The notes beneath the pieces were generated by a model, which was not told the DNA's origin, did not search any database, and saw only the letters and a list, made by a program, of their open reading frames with translations. The position numbers were made by a program, and so were the translations under genes. DNA of 64,000 nt from Flexistipes sinusarabici DSM 4947 (lineage in GTDB: Bacteria; Chrysiogenota; Deferribacteres; Deferribacterales; Flexistipitaceae): positions 1,550,001 to 1,614,000 of the forward strand of contig NC_015672.1 of assembly GCF_000218625.1 (NCBI RefSeq), in the 5' to 3' direction. How positions within the stretch are numbered: the stretch's first letter is position 1; every line of letters starts with the position of its first letter. Positions 17,825 to 26,140 of this stretch are shown piece by piece.

Positions 17825-19200
17825 CCTTTTGTCTTCACTTTTTTTCCCAGCTCATTAAGAACTTCGGCGAAAGTAGGATGGTTAAATATATATTCGGAAA
17901 TATTATCGATTTTAATACCGGACTGGATTAAAAGTGTAAATGCCGTCACAAGTTCAGAAGCACCTTTTCCGAAAATATGGGCACCGAGAATCCTTTTCGT
18001 TTCCCTGTCATAAATCACTTTTACCAGTCCTTTGTTAAACCCTATTATCAAAGATTTCTCAAGATTTGTATAGGTATACTTTACCGTCAAGGGCGAGAAA
18101 CCTTTCACTCTGGCTTCCTTTTCGGTAAAACCTACACTTGAAACCTCCGGATCTATGTATAAAACCTTCGGCATAAATTCGTATTTAAATTTTCTCTGAA
18201 CACCTGATATATGTTTAGCAACAAATGAAGAGGATTTATATGCCCAGTTAACAAGCATAGTTTTTCCCGATGCATCACCCACAAGATATATATTTTTATT
18301 GCTGGTTCTAAAGCTCTGGTCAAGCTCCACACCATTCTCATTCATTTGGACACCGGCTTTCTCTAATGAAAGATTATTCACAGCAGGTTTACGCCCGACA
18401 GCAACAAAGATTTCCTCAGCTTCCATATTATCATCATCATCGAAAAAAAGAATACTCTTATTCCCTACTTTTTCCACATTCACTATATTGGCATTCTTTC
18501 TCAGATTAATACCGTTCCTCTTGAAGCTGTCTTCCAGTCTTTTCGTGACCTGCGGGTCAAACGTGGAGAGTATTCTGTCCGTTTTTTCTACAATGTGGAC
18601 ATCACAGCCTAATCTCCTGAAAAATGTAGCATATTCACATCCCACAAAGCCGCCTCCGATAACGGCAACAGAAGCAGGAACTGTCTGAAGATTGAAAATA
18701 TTATTTGCATATAGGAACTTTTTTGTGGAAGGTATTTCAAGGGGAGGGTTATACGAACCCGTGGCTACAATACACTTGCCAAATTTAACTTCGTGTTTTT
18801 TACCGGTTTGACGGGATAGAATTTTAAGTTTATCTTTGCCGGCAAATTCAGCAATACCCTGAAAAAATTCCGAACCGGCTTCATTTAGCTGATCGGTGAA
18901 AGCCTTTACTATTTTGGTTGAGATGTTTTCAACATACTTCCTGGATTTTTTAAAATCAAACGGAGCTTTAACGGCCTCTTCGGGTATATCAATAAAATTA
19001 ACCGTTCTTGTCTTAAATTTATTGTACAAATAACTCAGATACAGGGCGGTGTTCGACATAATACTGCCCGAAAAACAATACCCGCCTCCGATGTATTCAG
19101 AAACCACAAGAACAGAAAAACCGGCAGAGGACAGCTGTGTAGCGGCGTTCACACCTGCAGGTCCCGCTCCTATCACTATAACATCATATTTACTTTGCAC
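17815..19200 (-). CDS. Dihydrolipoamide dehydrogenase-like flavoprotein lacking the second redox cysteine
   Basis: A 461-residue pyridine nucleotide-disulfide oxidoreductase. It has the FAD-binding start VIVIGAGPAGVNAATQL, the NAD-binding VAVIGGGFVGCEYATFFRRLG near residue 175 in adjoining parts, the FAD motif NIYLVGDASG near 305 and the dimerisation domain with HPTFAEVLNELG holding the catalytic His-Glu pair. The active-site region reads GGGYCFSGSIMSN where true dihydrolipoamide dehydrogenases have a C-x4-C pair, so the second Cys is Ser. Soluble transhydrogenase SthA also has only the first Cys, so this may be a transhydrogenase or other dehydrogenase. No 2-oxoacid dehydrogenase genes are adjacent. 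Start is GTG with AGGTG upstream. Confidence 0.8.
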   Translation of the reverse strand: MQSKYDVIVIGAGPAGVNAATQLSSAGFSVLVVSEYIGGGYCFSGSIMSNTALYLSYLYNKFKTRTVNFIDIPEEAVKAPFDFKKSRKYVENISTKIVKAFTDQLNEAGSEFFQGIAEFAGKDKLKILSRQTGKKHEVKFGKCIVATGSYNPPLEIPSTKKFLYANNIFNLQTVPASVAVIGGGFVGCEYATFFRRLGCDVHIVEKTDRILSTFDPQVTKRLEDSFKRNGINLRKNANIVNVEKVGNKSILFFDDDDNMEAEEIFVAVGRKPAVNNLSLEKAGVQMNENGVELDQSFRTSNKNIYLVGDASGKTMLVNWAYKSSSFVAKHISGVQRKFKYEFMPKVLYIDPEVSSVGFTEKEARVKGFSPLTVKYTYTNLEKSLIIGFNKGLVKVIYDRETKRILGAHIFGKGASELVTAFTLLIQSGIKIDNISEYIFNHPTFAEVLNELGKKVKTKGGK

Positions 19201-19216
19201 TTTTCACCTGTTCTGG

Positions 19217-20371
19217 TCAGGAGCCAAGCTTGCCCGCCAAATCTTTTATATCCTGAGCCCTTGCAGTGTCTTCCCAGGAAAAACCATCCCGGCCGAAATG
19301 ACCGTAGGCTGCCGTACTTTTATAAATCGGTTTTCTAAGATCCAGCGCTTCCATAATACCTTTGGGGGTAAGATCAAATGTTTTTCTGACAATTTTTTCC
19401 AGCTCTGAATCTGGGACAGCACCTGTGCCGTAGGTATTTACGGAAACAGAGACAGGCTCGACCACTCCGATAGCATATGCCAGCTGCAATTCACATCTGC
19501 TGGCTACACCGGAAGCAACTATATTCTTTGCAACCCATCTGGCTGCATAAGCAGCACTTCTGTCAACTTTTGAAGGGTCCTTACCTGAAAAGCAGCCGCC
19601 TCCATGTCTGCCGGAACCTCCGTAGGTATCCACAATTATTTTTCTGCCCGTAAGACCGCAGTCTCCCATCGGACCCCCCACAACAAATCTGCCGGTGGGA
19701 TTGATATGATATGTGATATCTTCATCATCAAGCAGATGTTTGGGGATAACAGGTTTGATAACCTTCTCAACTATATCCTCTTTCAAATCGGTAAGCTTTA
19801 TATCATCGGCATGCTGGGTGGAAACCACAACGGTATCCACTTTCACCGGTTTGAAGCCGTCGTACTCTATAGTAACCTGCGATTTACCGTCCGGACGCAG
19901 ATAAGGCAGTATCTCCGATTTTCTTACATCGGAAAGCTGCATACAAATTTTGTGAGCAAGCATTATCGGAAGAGGCATTAACTCCTCGGTTTCATCACAT
20001 GCAAAACCGAACATCAACCCCTGATCACCTGCTCCGCCGGTATCAACCCCCTGGGCAATATCAGGAGACTGCTTGTCAATACTCGTCATCACACCGCAGG
20101 TCTCATAATCAAAACCGTATTTTGCCCTTGTATAGCCTATCTCCTTTACTGTATCGCGGACAACGCCGGGAATATCAACATATGTTCTTGTAGTAATTTC
20201 TCCGGCTACGATTGCCAGCCCCGTTGTCACCATTGTCTCACATGCCACTCTGCTGAAGGGATCCTCACTCAGCATTGAATCAAGGATGGCGTCGGAAATC
20301 TGATCCGCAATTTTATCCGGATGACCTTCTGTCACTGATTCTGAAGTAAATACATACTTTTTCTTATCCAT
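19217..20371 (-). CDS. metK: S-adenosylmethionine synthetase
   Basis: Makes S-adenosylmethionine from ATP and methionine. The 384-residue length is standard. Motifs are [20 protein letters not shown] at the start, [12 protein letters not shown] near residue 115, the [19 protein letters not shown] Mg/K site near 255 and a C-terminal [12 protein letters not shown] spacer of only about 60 bases precedes it and contains no SAM-riboswitch-like structure. It lies in a same-strand run below dut, tsaB, rimI and the DUF465 gene. Confidence 0.97.
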   Translation of the reverse strand: MDKKKYVFTSESVTEGHPDKIADQISDAILDSMLSEDPFSRVACETMVTTGLAIVAGEITTRTYVDIPGVVRDTVKEIGYTRAKYGFDYETCGVMTSIDKQSPDIAQGVDTGGAGDQGLMFGFACDETEELMPLPIMLAHKICMQLSDVRKSEILPYLRPDGKSQVTIEYDGFKPVKVDTVVVSTQHADDIKLTDLKEDIVEKVIKPVIPKHLLDDEDITYHINPTGRFVVGGPMGDCGLTGRKIIVDTYGGSGRHGGGCFSGKDPSKVDRSAAYAARWVAKNIVASGVASRCELQLAYAIGVVEPVSVSVNTYGTGAVPDSELEKIVRKTFDLTPKGIMEALDLRKPIYKSTAAYGHFGRDGFSWEDTARAQDIKDLAGKLGS

Positions 20372-20434
20372 TCAACACCTCTTGCATTTATTAAAAAGTT
20401 ACCGTCAATTACAAGCCCCAGGCAAACGAATAAA

Positions 20435-20662
20435 TCAACTGGATTTTTTATGCTCGGAAATAATCTGTTCCATCCTGTCTTTTCCCCTGAGCTTGATTTT
20501 TTTAATCTCTTTTATTTTCTGTTCAACCTCAGGTGGTATGTATTTCAAGCTGTAAAGAGCTTCCAAGTCCTGCTCAAGCTTCACATGTTCGTCAAAGAGT
20601 TCTTTAAATTCCTTATTGGTTTCCAGCAGCTCTTGCACAACACCCTGATTCATTTTTAACAT
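20435..20662 (-). CDS. DUF465 (YdcH-like) small coiled-coil protein
   Basis: A 75-residue helical protein: MLKMNQGVVQELLETNKEF then LFDEHVKLEQDLEAL and the basic LRGKDRMEQIISEHK end. The pattern of a short loop then KIKEIKKIKLRGKDRM fits DUF465/YdcH, a family of unknown function. The ATG at 20662 is preferred since AAGGGG lies 6 bases before it; an in-frame start at 20680 or 20653 is possible. Its beginning overlaps the end of rimI. Confidence 0.75.
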   Translation of the reverse strand: MLKMNQGVVQELLETNKEFKELFDEHVKLEQDLEALYSLKYIPPEVEQKIKEIKKIKLRGKDRMEQIISEHKKSS

Positions 20663-21092
20663 CTTGCACCCCTTGTACATATAATTTCATAACAAATCCG
20701 TCGATACCTTGTGAATAATAATTTTTCCTCAATCCAATTTTCCTGAAGCCCTTCTTTTTATAAAGATTTAATGCAGGAGCGTTATCCTGACTAACTTCAA
20801 GAAAAATATGACAACTTTTTGATTGTTCTAAAAGAAATTCCATCAATTTATCTGCAATTCCGCAGCGTCTGAAATCCTTTTTTACAGAAATATTCAAAAG
20901 CTCCACCTCATCCAACATCCATCTGTAAATAAGGTAGCCTGCAACCTGATTTTTTTCGAGAAAAACATAAATTGCGGAATCTTGTTTCATAAACTCTTCA
21001 TATATAAGATTATATGACCAAGGCTTTTGGAAGTTTTCCTTTTCTATTTCAGCAATCAGCTTTAAATGTGAAATATCAGCTTCAACTACCAA
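20613..21092 (-). CDS. rimI: Ribosomal-protein-alanine N-acetyltransferase RimI-like
   Basis: GNAT-family acetyltransferase, 159 residues. Visible motifs are IAEIEKENFQKPWS at the start, NISVKKDFRRCGIADKLME carrying the acetyl-CoA loop, and VSQDNAPALNLYKKKGFRKIG. This set is typical of RimI, which acetylates ribosomal protein S18. It overlaps tsaB by 11 bases; tsaB-rimI pairing is common and supports the call. Confidence 0.9.
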   Translation of the reverse strand: MVVEADISHLKLIAEIEKENFQKPWSYNLIYEEFMKQDSAIYVFLEKNQVAGYLIYRWMLDEVELLNISVKKDFRRCGIADKLMEFLLEQSKSCHIFLEVSQDNAPALNLYKKKGFRKIGLRKNYYSQGIDGFVMKLYVQGVQDVKNESGCCARAAGNQ

Positions 21093-21657
21093 ACTTGAGC
21101 TCCGCTTCGGATTTAGTCATATAAAAAGGAACACAGTCTCTTAAAAACTGTGAAAATTTATTGTGCATTATTGCCTTGCTAAGATCAACATGATCTGAAT
21201 TTTTCGTATTAATCAAAACAATATCAGAATCTATCATATCTTCGGTAACATTCTGATATTCAGAATATTTTCCCCTCTCAAAATCGTATTCCCTGAGGGC
21301 GAAGGTCTTTCCGCGCAGTTTACACGCTATTCTGCTTTTTGATTTATTGATAACCAGCGCAGCCGCATCGAGAGATGAAATCCCTGAAGGTTTTATTCCC
21401 AATCCCGCAGCAATGCCCTGAAGGGAAGAAACGCCGATTCTTATTCCGGTAAATGATCCCGGACCGATAACAGCTGTAATACTATTAAGCTGCCGCATCT
21501 GCATAGACACACTTTTCAAACAGTAATCTATTGTTTCCAGTAGCATCTCATTCATTTTGTTTTTTAGTTTCAGAGATATGTTTGAAATAAGCTCGCCTTC
21601 TCTTACCAGCGATAAGGACAAATTTCCCCATGAAGTGTCGATTATCAATGAGTTCAT
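21082..21657 (-). CDS. tsaB: TsaB, tRNA t6A modification protein
   Basis: Partner of TsaD in forming threonylcarbamoyl-adenosine at position 37 of ANN-decoding tRNAs. The 191-residue ASKHA-type protein has LIIDTSWGNLSLSL at the start and the signature ITAVIGPGSFTGIRIGVSSL near residue 65, followed by SSLDAAAL. The C-terminal half is diverged and somewhat shorter than in E. coli. tsaD is not in the window. Confidence 0.9.
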   Translation of the reverse strand: MNSLIIDTSWGNLSLSLVREGELISNISLKLKNKMNEMLLETIDYCLKSVSMQMRQLNSITAVIGPGSFTGIRIGVSSLQGIAAGLGIKPSGISSLDAAALVINKSKSRIACKLRGKTFALREYDFERGKYSEYQNVTEDMIDSDIVLINTKNSDHVDLSKAIMHNKFSQFLRDCVPFYMTKSEAELKFGS

Positions 21658-21695
21658 TAGCTTAATATTATCTAATTACCTTTTATAGTCAAGAT

Positions 21696-22130
21696 TTAAA
21701 AACCCGTATGCCCGAAACCGCCCGATCCTCTCTCTGTTGTATCCAACTCGTCAGAAAGAGTAAATTCGGCCCTGTAAACTTTTGAAAATACAACTTGGGC
21801 AATTCTGTCTCCTGTATTGAAGACAAAGTCGTTATCACCAAAGTTCACTAAAATTACCCCTACTTCACCACGATAATCAGAATCAATGGTTCCGGGCGTA
21901 TTAAGTATTGTTACCCCTTTTTTTAAGGCCAAACCGCTTCTGGGTCTGATTTGGGCTTCATATCCTTCCGGAATAGAGAAAGATACACCGGTCTTCACCA
22001 GTTTTATTTTCCCTGCTTTCACAACTCCCGCTTCTGCAGCAAATAAATCTGCCCCGGCTGATTCTTCGGTTTTGTAAACAGGAACCCTGCTGTCATTTGT
22101 TTTTTGTATTTTAACGTTAATTTTTTTCAT
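21696..22130 (-). CDS. dut: dUTP pyrophosphatase
   Basis: Hydrolyses dUTP to dUMP and pyrophosphate, keeping uracil out of DNA. The 144-residue trimeric-type dUTPase shows its five motifs: SAGADLFAAEAG, RPRSGLALKKG, NTPGTIDSDYRGEVGVILVN, GDRIAQVVF and the C-terminal glycine-rich ERGSGGFGHTGF that closes the active site. It begins 36 bases after pnp with a terminator in between, so it may have its own promoter or depend on read-through. Confidence 0.95.
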   Translation of the reverse strand: MKKINVKIQKTNDSRVPVYKTEESAGADLFAAEAGVVKAGKIKLVKTGVSFSIPEGYEAQIRPRSGLALKKGVTILNTPGTIDSDYRGEVGVILVNFGDNDFVFNTGDRIAQVVFSKVYRAEFTLSDELDTTERGSGGFGHTGF

Positions 22131-22140
22131 ACCAAGAAAA

Positions 22141-22162
22141 AAAGGTGTCCTGAGACACCTTT
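22141..22162 (-). terminator. Rho-independent terminator after pnp
   Basis: Perfect 9-bp stem AAAGGTGTC / GACACCTTT with loop CTGA. On the minus strand it runs directly into a tract of about eight T. It follows the pnp stop and marks the end of the rimP-pnp operon. Confidence 0.85.
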
Positions 22163-22166
22163 ATAT

Positions 22167-24266
22167 TTATTCCAAATCTTTTCTGGTTATTTTATGTCTG
22201 CCCCGCTCGTCTTTGCCCTGGTATTTCACCTTAACTTCATCTCCCACCTTCAGGTAATCTGCAATACTTTTAATCCGTTCTTTACTGTATTGAGACACAT
22301 GAAGAAGTGCTTCCACACCTGGCAGAAGTTCTACAAAAGCGCCGTATTCCATAACCTTTTTAACTTTACCAGTATAAACCTTGTTAACTTCAAGCTCCTG
22401 CACCAGAGCTTCAATCTTTTCTCTGGCATTTTCAATAGATTCCTTGTCTGTAGCAAAGATATTAAGGATACCACCGTCAAGTATATCTATAGCTACACCG
22501 GTCTCGTCTATAATGCCTTTAATCGTTTTCCCGGAAGGTCCGATAATAAGCCCGACCTTCTCAGGATTTACATTGATTCTTTCAAATCTTGGAGCGTTAT
22601 CAGGCAGCTCTTTTGGTGAAGGGAGTTGCTCATTCATTTTATCGAGAATGTACAGCCTGCCCTCTTTTGCCTGCTGCAAAGCCTCTTTCAATATATCACG
22701 GGAAAGACCCTCTATCTTTATATCCATTTGTAAAGCTGTAATACCTTCTTTAGTTCCGGTAACTTTAAAATCCATATCTCCAAGATGATCTTCCAATCCC
22801 ATTATATCTGTCAGAACGGCAAATTTACCATCCTCATAAATAAGCCCCATAGCAATTCCGGCAACGGCATCCTTAACGGGCACACCGGCATCCATAAGTG
22901 CAAGGCTTCCCCCACACACCGATGCCATCGAAGATGAGCCGTTAGATTCAAGAATATCCGAAACAACACGCATTGTATAAGGAAAACTCTCCTCATCGGG
23001 GAGAATATACTGAAGAGCACGCTCGGCAAGCGCACCATGACCTATCTCCCTTCTGCCGGGAGGTTTCATAAAACCGACTTCACCCACACAGTAAGGCGGG
23101 AAATTATAGTGAAGCATAAAACGTTTTGAAGTTTCTCCTTCAATATCATCCACCATCTGAGAATCCATTTTCGTTCCCAGAGTTGTGGTGACAAGCGCCT
23201 GTGTTTCACCTCTTGTAAAAAGAGCCGAACCGTGTGCTTTTGGAAGAAGGCCTGTTTCAATATCGATAGGTCTTATCTCATCGTATTTTCTGCCGTCAAC
23301 TCTCTGCCCGGAATTGAGTGTAACATCCCTGAACACATTTTTTTCCACAGCAGAAAAAGCATCTTTGTAAAGTTTGGATTTATCTGCAAAATCCTCTTCA
23401 CCGAGCTCCTCTTTGACTTTTTCGAGATATTCCTCTTTTATTTCGTCAATAGCATCGTATTTTTCCTGTTTTCCGGGAATCATTACAGCTTTTTTCAGCT
23501 TATCCCCTATTTCGGAATTAACTTTTACCACTAAATCTTCAGGAGTGGAAAAATCACTGAAACTGATTTTTTCTTTACCCAAATCGTCTCTCATCTGCTT
23601 CTGAACAGCTATTATTTTTTTGATTCCTTCATGACCGAACTCCAGAGCATCAATCACTTCATCTTCAGAAACTATGTCCATGCCGGCTTCGACCATTACA
23701 ATGGCGTCCTCCGTACCGGCAACAGTTATATTCATTTCAAGCTCATCAAGTTTTCCGGCGTCAGGATTCAAAATAAGTTCACCGTTGATTCTTCCCACAC
23801 GCACTGCACCGACAGGTCCGTTAAAAGGGATATCGGAAATCATCAGTGAAGCACTGGCAGCATTAAGTGCCAGAATATCACTTGAGCAAACCTGGTCGCT
23901 TGAAACAACCATAGCCACTATTTGGGTTTCATTTCTGAAACCATCGGGAAAAAGTGGTCTTAAAGGGCGGTCAATCAACCTTGATATCAAGGTTTCCCTG
24001 TCAGAAGGCTTAGCCTCCCTCTTAAAAAAACCTCCGGGTATTTTACCCACCGCATAAAATTTTTCAAAATAATTTACAGTCAAAGGGAAGAAATCTATCC
24101 CCTCGGGAGCATCCTTGCTGCAGGTGGCGGCAACCAGTACAATGGTATCTCCATGCTGCGCCCAAATGCTGGCATTGGCCTGTTTGGCTTTCCAGCCCGT
24201 CTTCAGATAAATCGGCTCGGAGTCTTCCCCGAGCGCGATTTCATAAACTTTCTCTTTGTTTTCCAT
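22167..24266 (-). CDS. pnp: Polyribonucleotide nucleotidyltransferase (PNPase)
   Basis: 3'-5' phosphorolytic exoribonuclease of RNA turnover. The 699-residue length is normal. Two RNase PH domains are visible (first with GIDFFPLTVNYFEKFYAVGKIPGGF in adjoining parts, second with the catalytic-core HYNFPPYCVGEVGFMKPPGRREIGHGALAERAL region around residue 390-420), then the KH domain GLIIGPSGKTIKGI near 560 and the S1 domain (TGKVKKVMEYGAFVELLPG) to the end. It lies one base from rpsO, the usual rpsO-pnp pair. Confidence 0.97.
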   Translation of the reverse strand: MENKEKVYEIALGEDSEPIYLKTGWKAKQANASIWAQHGDTIVLVAATCSKDAPEGIDFFPLTVNYFEKFYAVGKIPGGFFKREAKPSDRETLISRLIDRPLRPLFPDGFRNETQIVAMVVSSDQVCSSDILALNAASASLMISDIPFNGPVGAVRVGRINGELILNPDAGKLDELEMNITVAGTEDAIVMVEAGMDIVSEDEVIDALEFGHEGIKKIIAVQKQMRDDLGKEKISFSDFSTPEDLVVKVNSEIGDKLKKAVMIPGKQEKYDAIDEIKEEYLEKVKEELGEEDFADKSKLYKDAFSAVEKNVFRDVTLNSGQRVDGRKYDEIRPIDIETGLLPKAHGSALFTRGETQALVTTTLGTKMDSQMVDDIEGETSKRFMLHYNFPPYCVGEVGFMKPPGRREIGHGALAERALQYILPDEESFPYTMRVVSDILESNGSSSMASVCGGSLALMDAGVPVKDAVAGIAMGLIYEDGKFAVLTDIMGLEDHLGDMDFKVTGTKEGITALQMDIKIEGLSRDILKEALQQAKEGRLYILDKMNEQLPSPKELPDNAPRFERINVNPEKVGLIIGPSGKTIKGIIDETGVAIDILDGGILNIFATDKESIENAREKIEALVQELEVNKVYTGKVKKVMEYGAFVELLPGVEALLHVSQYSKERIKSIADYLKVGDEVKVKYQGKDERGRHKITRKDLE

Positions 24267-24267
24267 A

Positions 24268-24537
24268 TTACTTCCTTATTCCCAGATTGCTTATCAACTT
24301 TTTGTACCTGTTGTAATTTTTCTTCTTAAGATAATCCAGCAGTTTTCTTCTTTTGCCGACTAATATCAACAGGCCTTTTCTGGAGTGATAATCCTGTGGG
24401 TGATTTTTAAAATGTTCAGTAAGGTCTTTTATTCTATTGGTTAAAAGTGCCACCTGAACTTCCGGAGAACCTGTGTCATTGTCATGCACCTTAAATTTCT
24501 CCATAATCTCTTGCTTTTCTTCTTTTGCTAAAGCCAT
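24268..24537 (-). CDS. rpsO: 30S ribosomal protein S15
   Basis: An 89-residue primary 16S rRNA-binding protein of the small subunit. It has the conserved [44 protein letters not shown] in adjoining parts, and [13 protein letters not shown] end. The ATG has AAGGAGGTG upstream. It is in the standard truB-rpsO-pnp order; in other bacteria S15 represses its own translation, but no leader structure is evident to me here. Confidence 0.98.
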   Translation of the reverse strand: MALAKEEKQEIMEKFKVHDNDTGSPEVQVALLTNRIKDLTEHFKNHPQDYHSRKGLLILVGKRRKLLDYLKKKNYNRYKKLISNLGIRK

Positions 24538-24613
24538 TTTACACCTCCTTGTAAAAACGAAAATTCTATCAAAAAAAAATTTATTTTACAATAATTTTAT
24601 CAAAATATCCGAA

Positions 24614-25513
24614 TTAAAGTTTATTTTTGAACACCTTAACAACTTTAATCGGTTTTCTACTTCTTTTCATCTTCCTGCCAAAGGCCAGTATTTCGCTTTT
24701 TAAATTCTCTATAAAAAAGTTATCTCCCTGCTCTAAAGGAAGTTTTAAATAACCATGTTTATCAGGAGCATTTCCGTTCATCAAAGCATCAACAGCTTCA
24801 TCCTTCACAACTGCAACAGGCCAGTTTAAAATGTCATTCACATTCTTCATAAACGAATAATCACCGTTTTCAATACATTTTTCGATTTCCTCAATCGAAA
24901 AAGAGTCTTTCATATGAAAAATACCGTTAGATGATCTTACAAGTCCTCTCATATATGCCAGACATCCGCTCTCATCTCCCAATCTGTCTATCAGGCTTCT
25001 TATGTATGTACCCTTATTGCATCTGATACGTAAAACCACAACGGGAAATTCAAAACTCAGCAGTTCCAACTCTTTTATCTTCGAAGTTCTGTATCCTGCG
25101 TCTTCTATTTCACCTTTTCTGGCAAGCTTATATGCCCTCTCCCCGTTAAGCTTAACTGCAGAATATGATGGAACCTTTAAATTCACATCACCGGTAAAAT
25201 TTTCCAGCAATTTCCGGAATTTTTCTTCATCAATTTTACAGTGTGGTCTTTCCTCCAAAATGCTCCCGGTTTTATCCATTGTGTCTGTCTTTTTACCGAA
25301 ACATAATTCAGCCACATACTCTTTTTCAGAATCCATAATATAATCGGCAAACTTTGTTGCCTGATTTACGCAAACGGGCAGTACACCCTCGGCCAAGGGG
25401 TCAAGTGTTCCTGTGTGCCCGCATTTATCGGCACCAAGCAGTTTTTTTACCTTATTGACCGTCTGAAATGAAGATACTCCGGAGGGTTTATAAACGTTAA
25501 TTATTCCGTTCAT
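24614..25513 (-). CDS. truB: tRNA pseudouridine-55 synthase
   Basis: Forms pseudouridine 55 in the T loop of tRNAs. The 299-residue protein has GIINVYKPSGVSSFQTV at the start, the catalytic GHTGTLDPLAEGVLPVC near residue 40 with the Asp nucleophile, and VPSYSAVKLNGERAYKLAR near 115. The C-terminal end matches a PUA-like tail. I chose the ATG at 25513; an in-frame TTG at 25534 adds seven residues. The start overlaps the end of rbfA. Confidence 0.95.
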   Translation of the reverse strand: MNGIINVYKPSGVSSFQTVNKVKKLLGADKCGHTGTLDPLAEGVLPVCVNQATKFADYIMDSEKEYVAELCFGKKTDTMDKTGSILEERPHCKIDEEKFRKLLENFTGDVNLKVPSYSAVKLNGERAYKLARKGEIEDAGYRTSKIKELELLSFEFPVVVLRIRCNKGTYIRSLIDRLGDESGCLAYMRGLVRSSNGIFHMKDSFSIEEIEKCIENGDYSFMKNVNDILNWPVAVVKDEAVDALMNGNAPDKHGYLKLPLEQGDNFFIENLKSEILAFGRKMKRSRKPIKVVKVFKNKL

Positions 25514-25862
25514 CTGATTTGTGAATTTCCTCAATAAGCTCTTCTATTCTGCTTGCCACTTCAATGGTGTCATCTTTAATAAATTCCAGATCCGGTATCT
25601 TGCGTATTCTTATCTTTTTATTCAACTGACTTATAATAAAACCTGTAGAGCTTTTCAATCCTTCCAAAACCTCATCCAGGTTATCCTCAAACATACTGCG
25701 CACATATACTCTGGCAAGACTCAAATCCTTTGTGACATTAACCTTAACAATAACCGCCCCGCTCACACGCGGATCTTTTATAGAAAATTCCGCCAGCTTC
25801 GAAATCTCCTGTCTGAGAAGCTCGGCCACTCTCCTGTCTCTGTATCCGCCTTTCTGCATCAA
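25497..25862 (-). CDS. rbfA: 30S ribosome-binding factor A
   Basis: Assembly factor for the 30S subunit. The 121-residue KH-like protein has RRVAELLRQEISKLAEF at the start, then DPRVSGAVIVKVNVTKDLSLARVYV and the RKIPDLEFIKDDTIE segment, all RbfA signatures. It overlaps both the upstream YlxP gene (4 bases) and downstream truB. Confidence 0.95.
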   Translation of the reverse strand: MMQKGGYRDRRVAELLRQEISKLAEFSIKDPRVSGAVIVKVNVTKDLSLARVYVRSMFEDNLDEVLEGLKSSTGFIISQLNKKIRIRKIPDLEFIKDDTIEVASRIEELIEEIHKSDERNN

Positions 25863-26140
25863 AAAATCTCCTGATTTATATGCATAATTACAACCTCGTG
25901 AAACATATCCACAAAATTGATAATTTCCTGAAGTTGTGAATCCAGAAAGGATCTGTCGTCAGCAAGGGTAACAATTGCCAGATCGGCCCTGTTCCAGACA
26001 TCCTTTTCTCCCACTTCAGCAACCGCTACATTAAATTTATTTTTAAGACGGGTTTTCAAGCTGTTTAAAACCCTTCTTTTTTCTTTAAGGGAAAAAGCGC
26101 TGTCAATATCAAGCTCAAAGACAACAGAGCCTATCGTCAT
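25859..26140 (-). CDS. YlxP-like protein (DUF503)
   Basis: A 93-residue DUF503 protein. FSLKEKRRVLNSLKTRLKNKF and VAVAEVGEKDVWNRADLAIVTL (in adjoining parts) are the family signatures. YlxP genes commonly sit between infB and rbfA, as here; a ribosome-related role is likely but its activity is not settled. It begins inside the infB stop (ATGA overlap). Confidence 0.88.
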   Translation of the reverse strand: MTIGSVVFELDIDSAFSLKEKRRVLNSLKTRLKNKFNVAVAEVGEKDVWNRADLAIVTLADDRSFLDSQLQEIINFVDMFHEVVIMHINQEIF

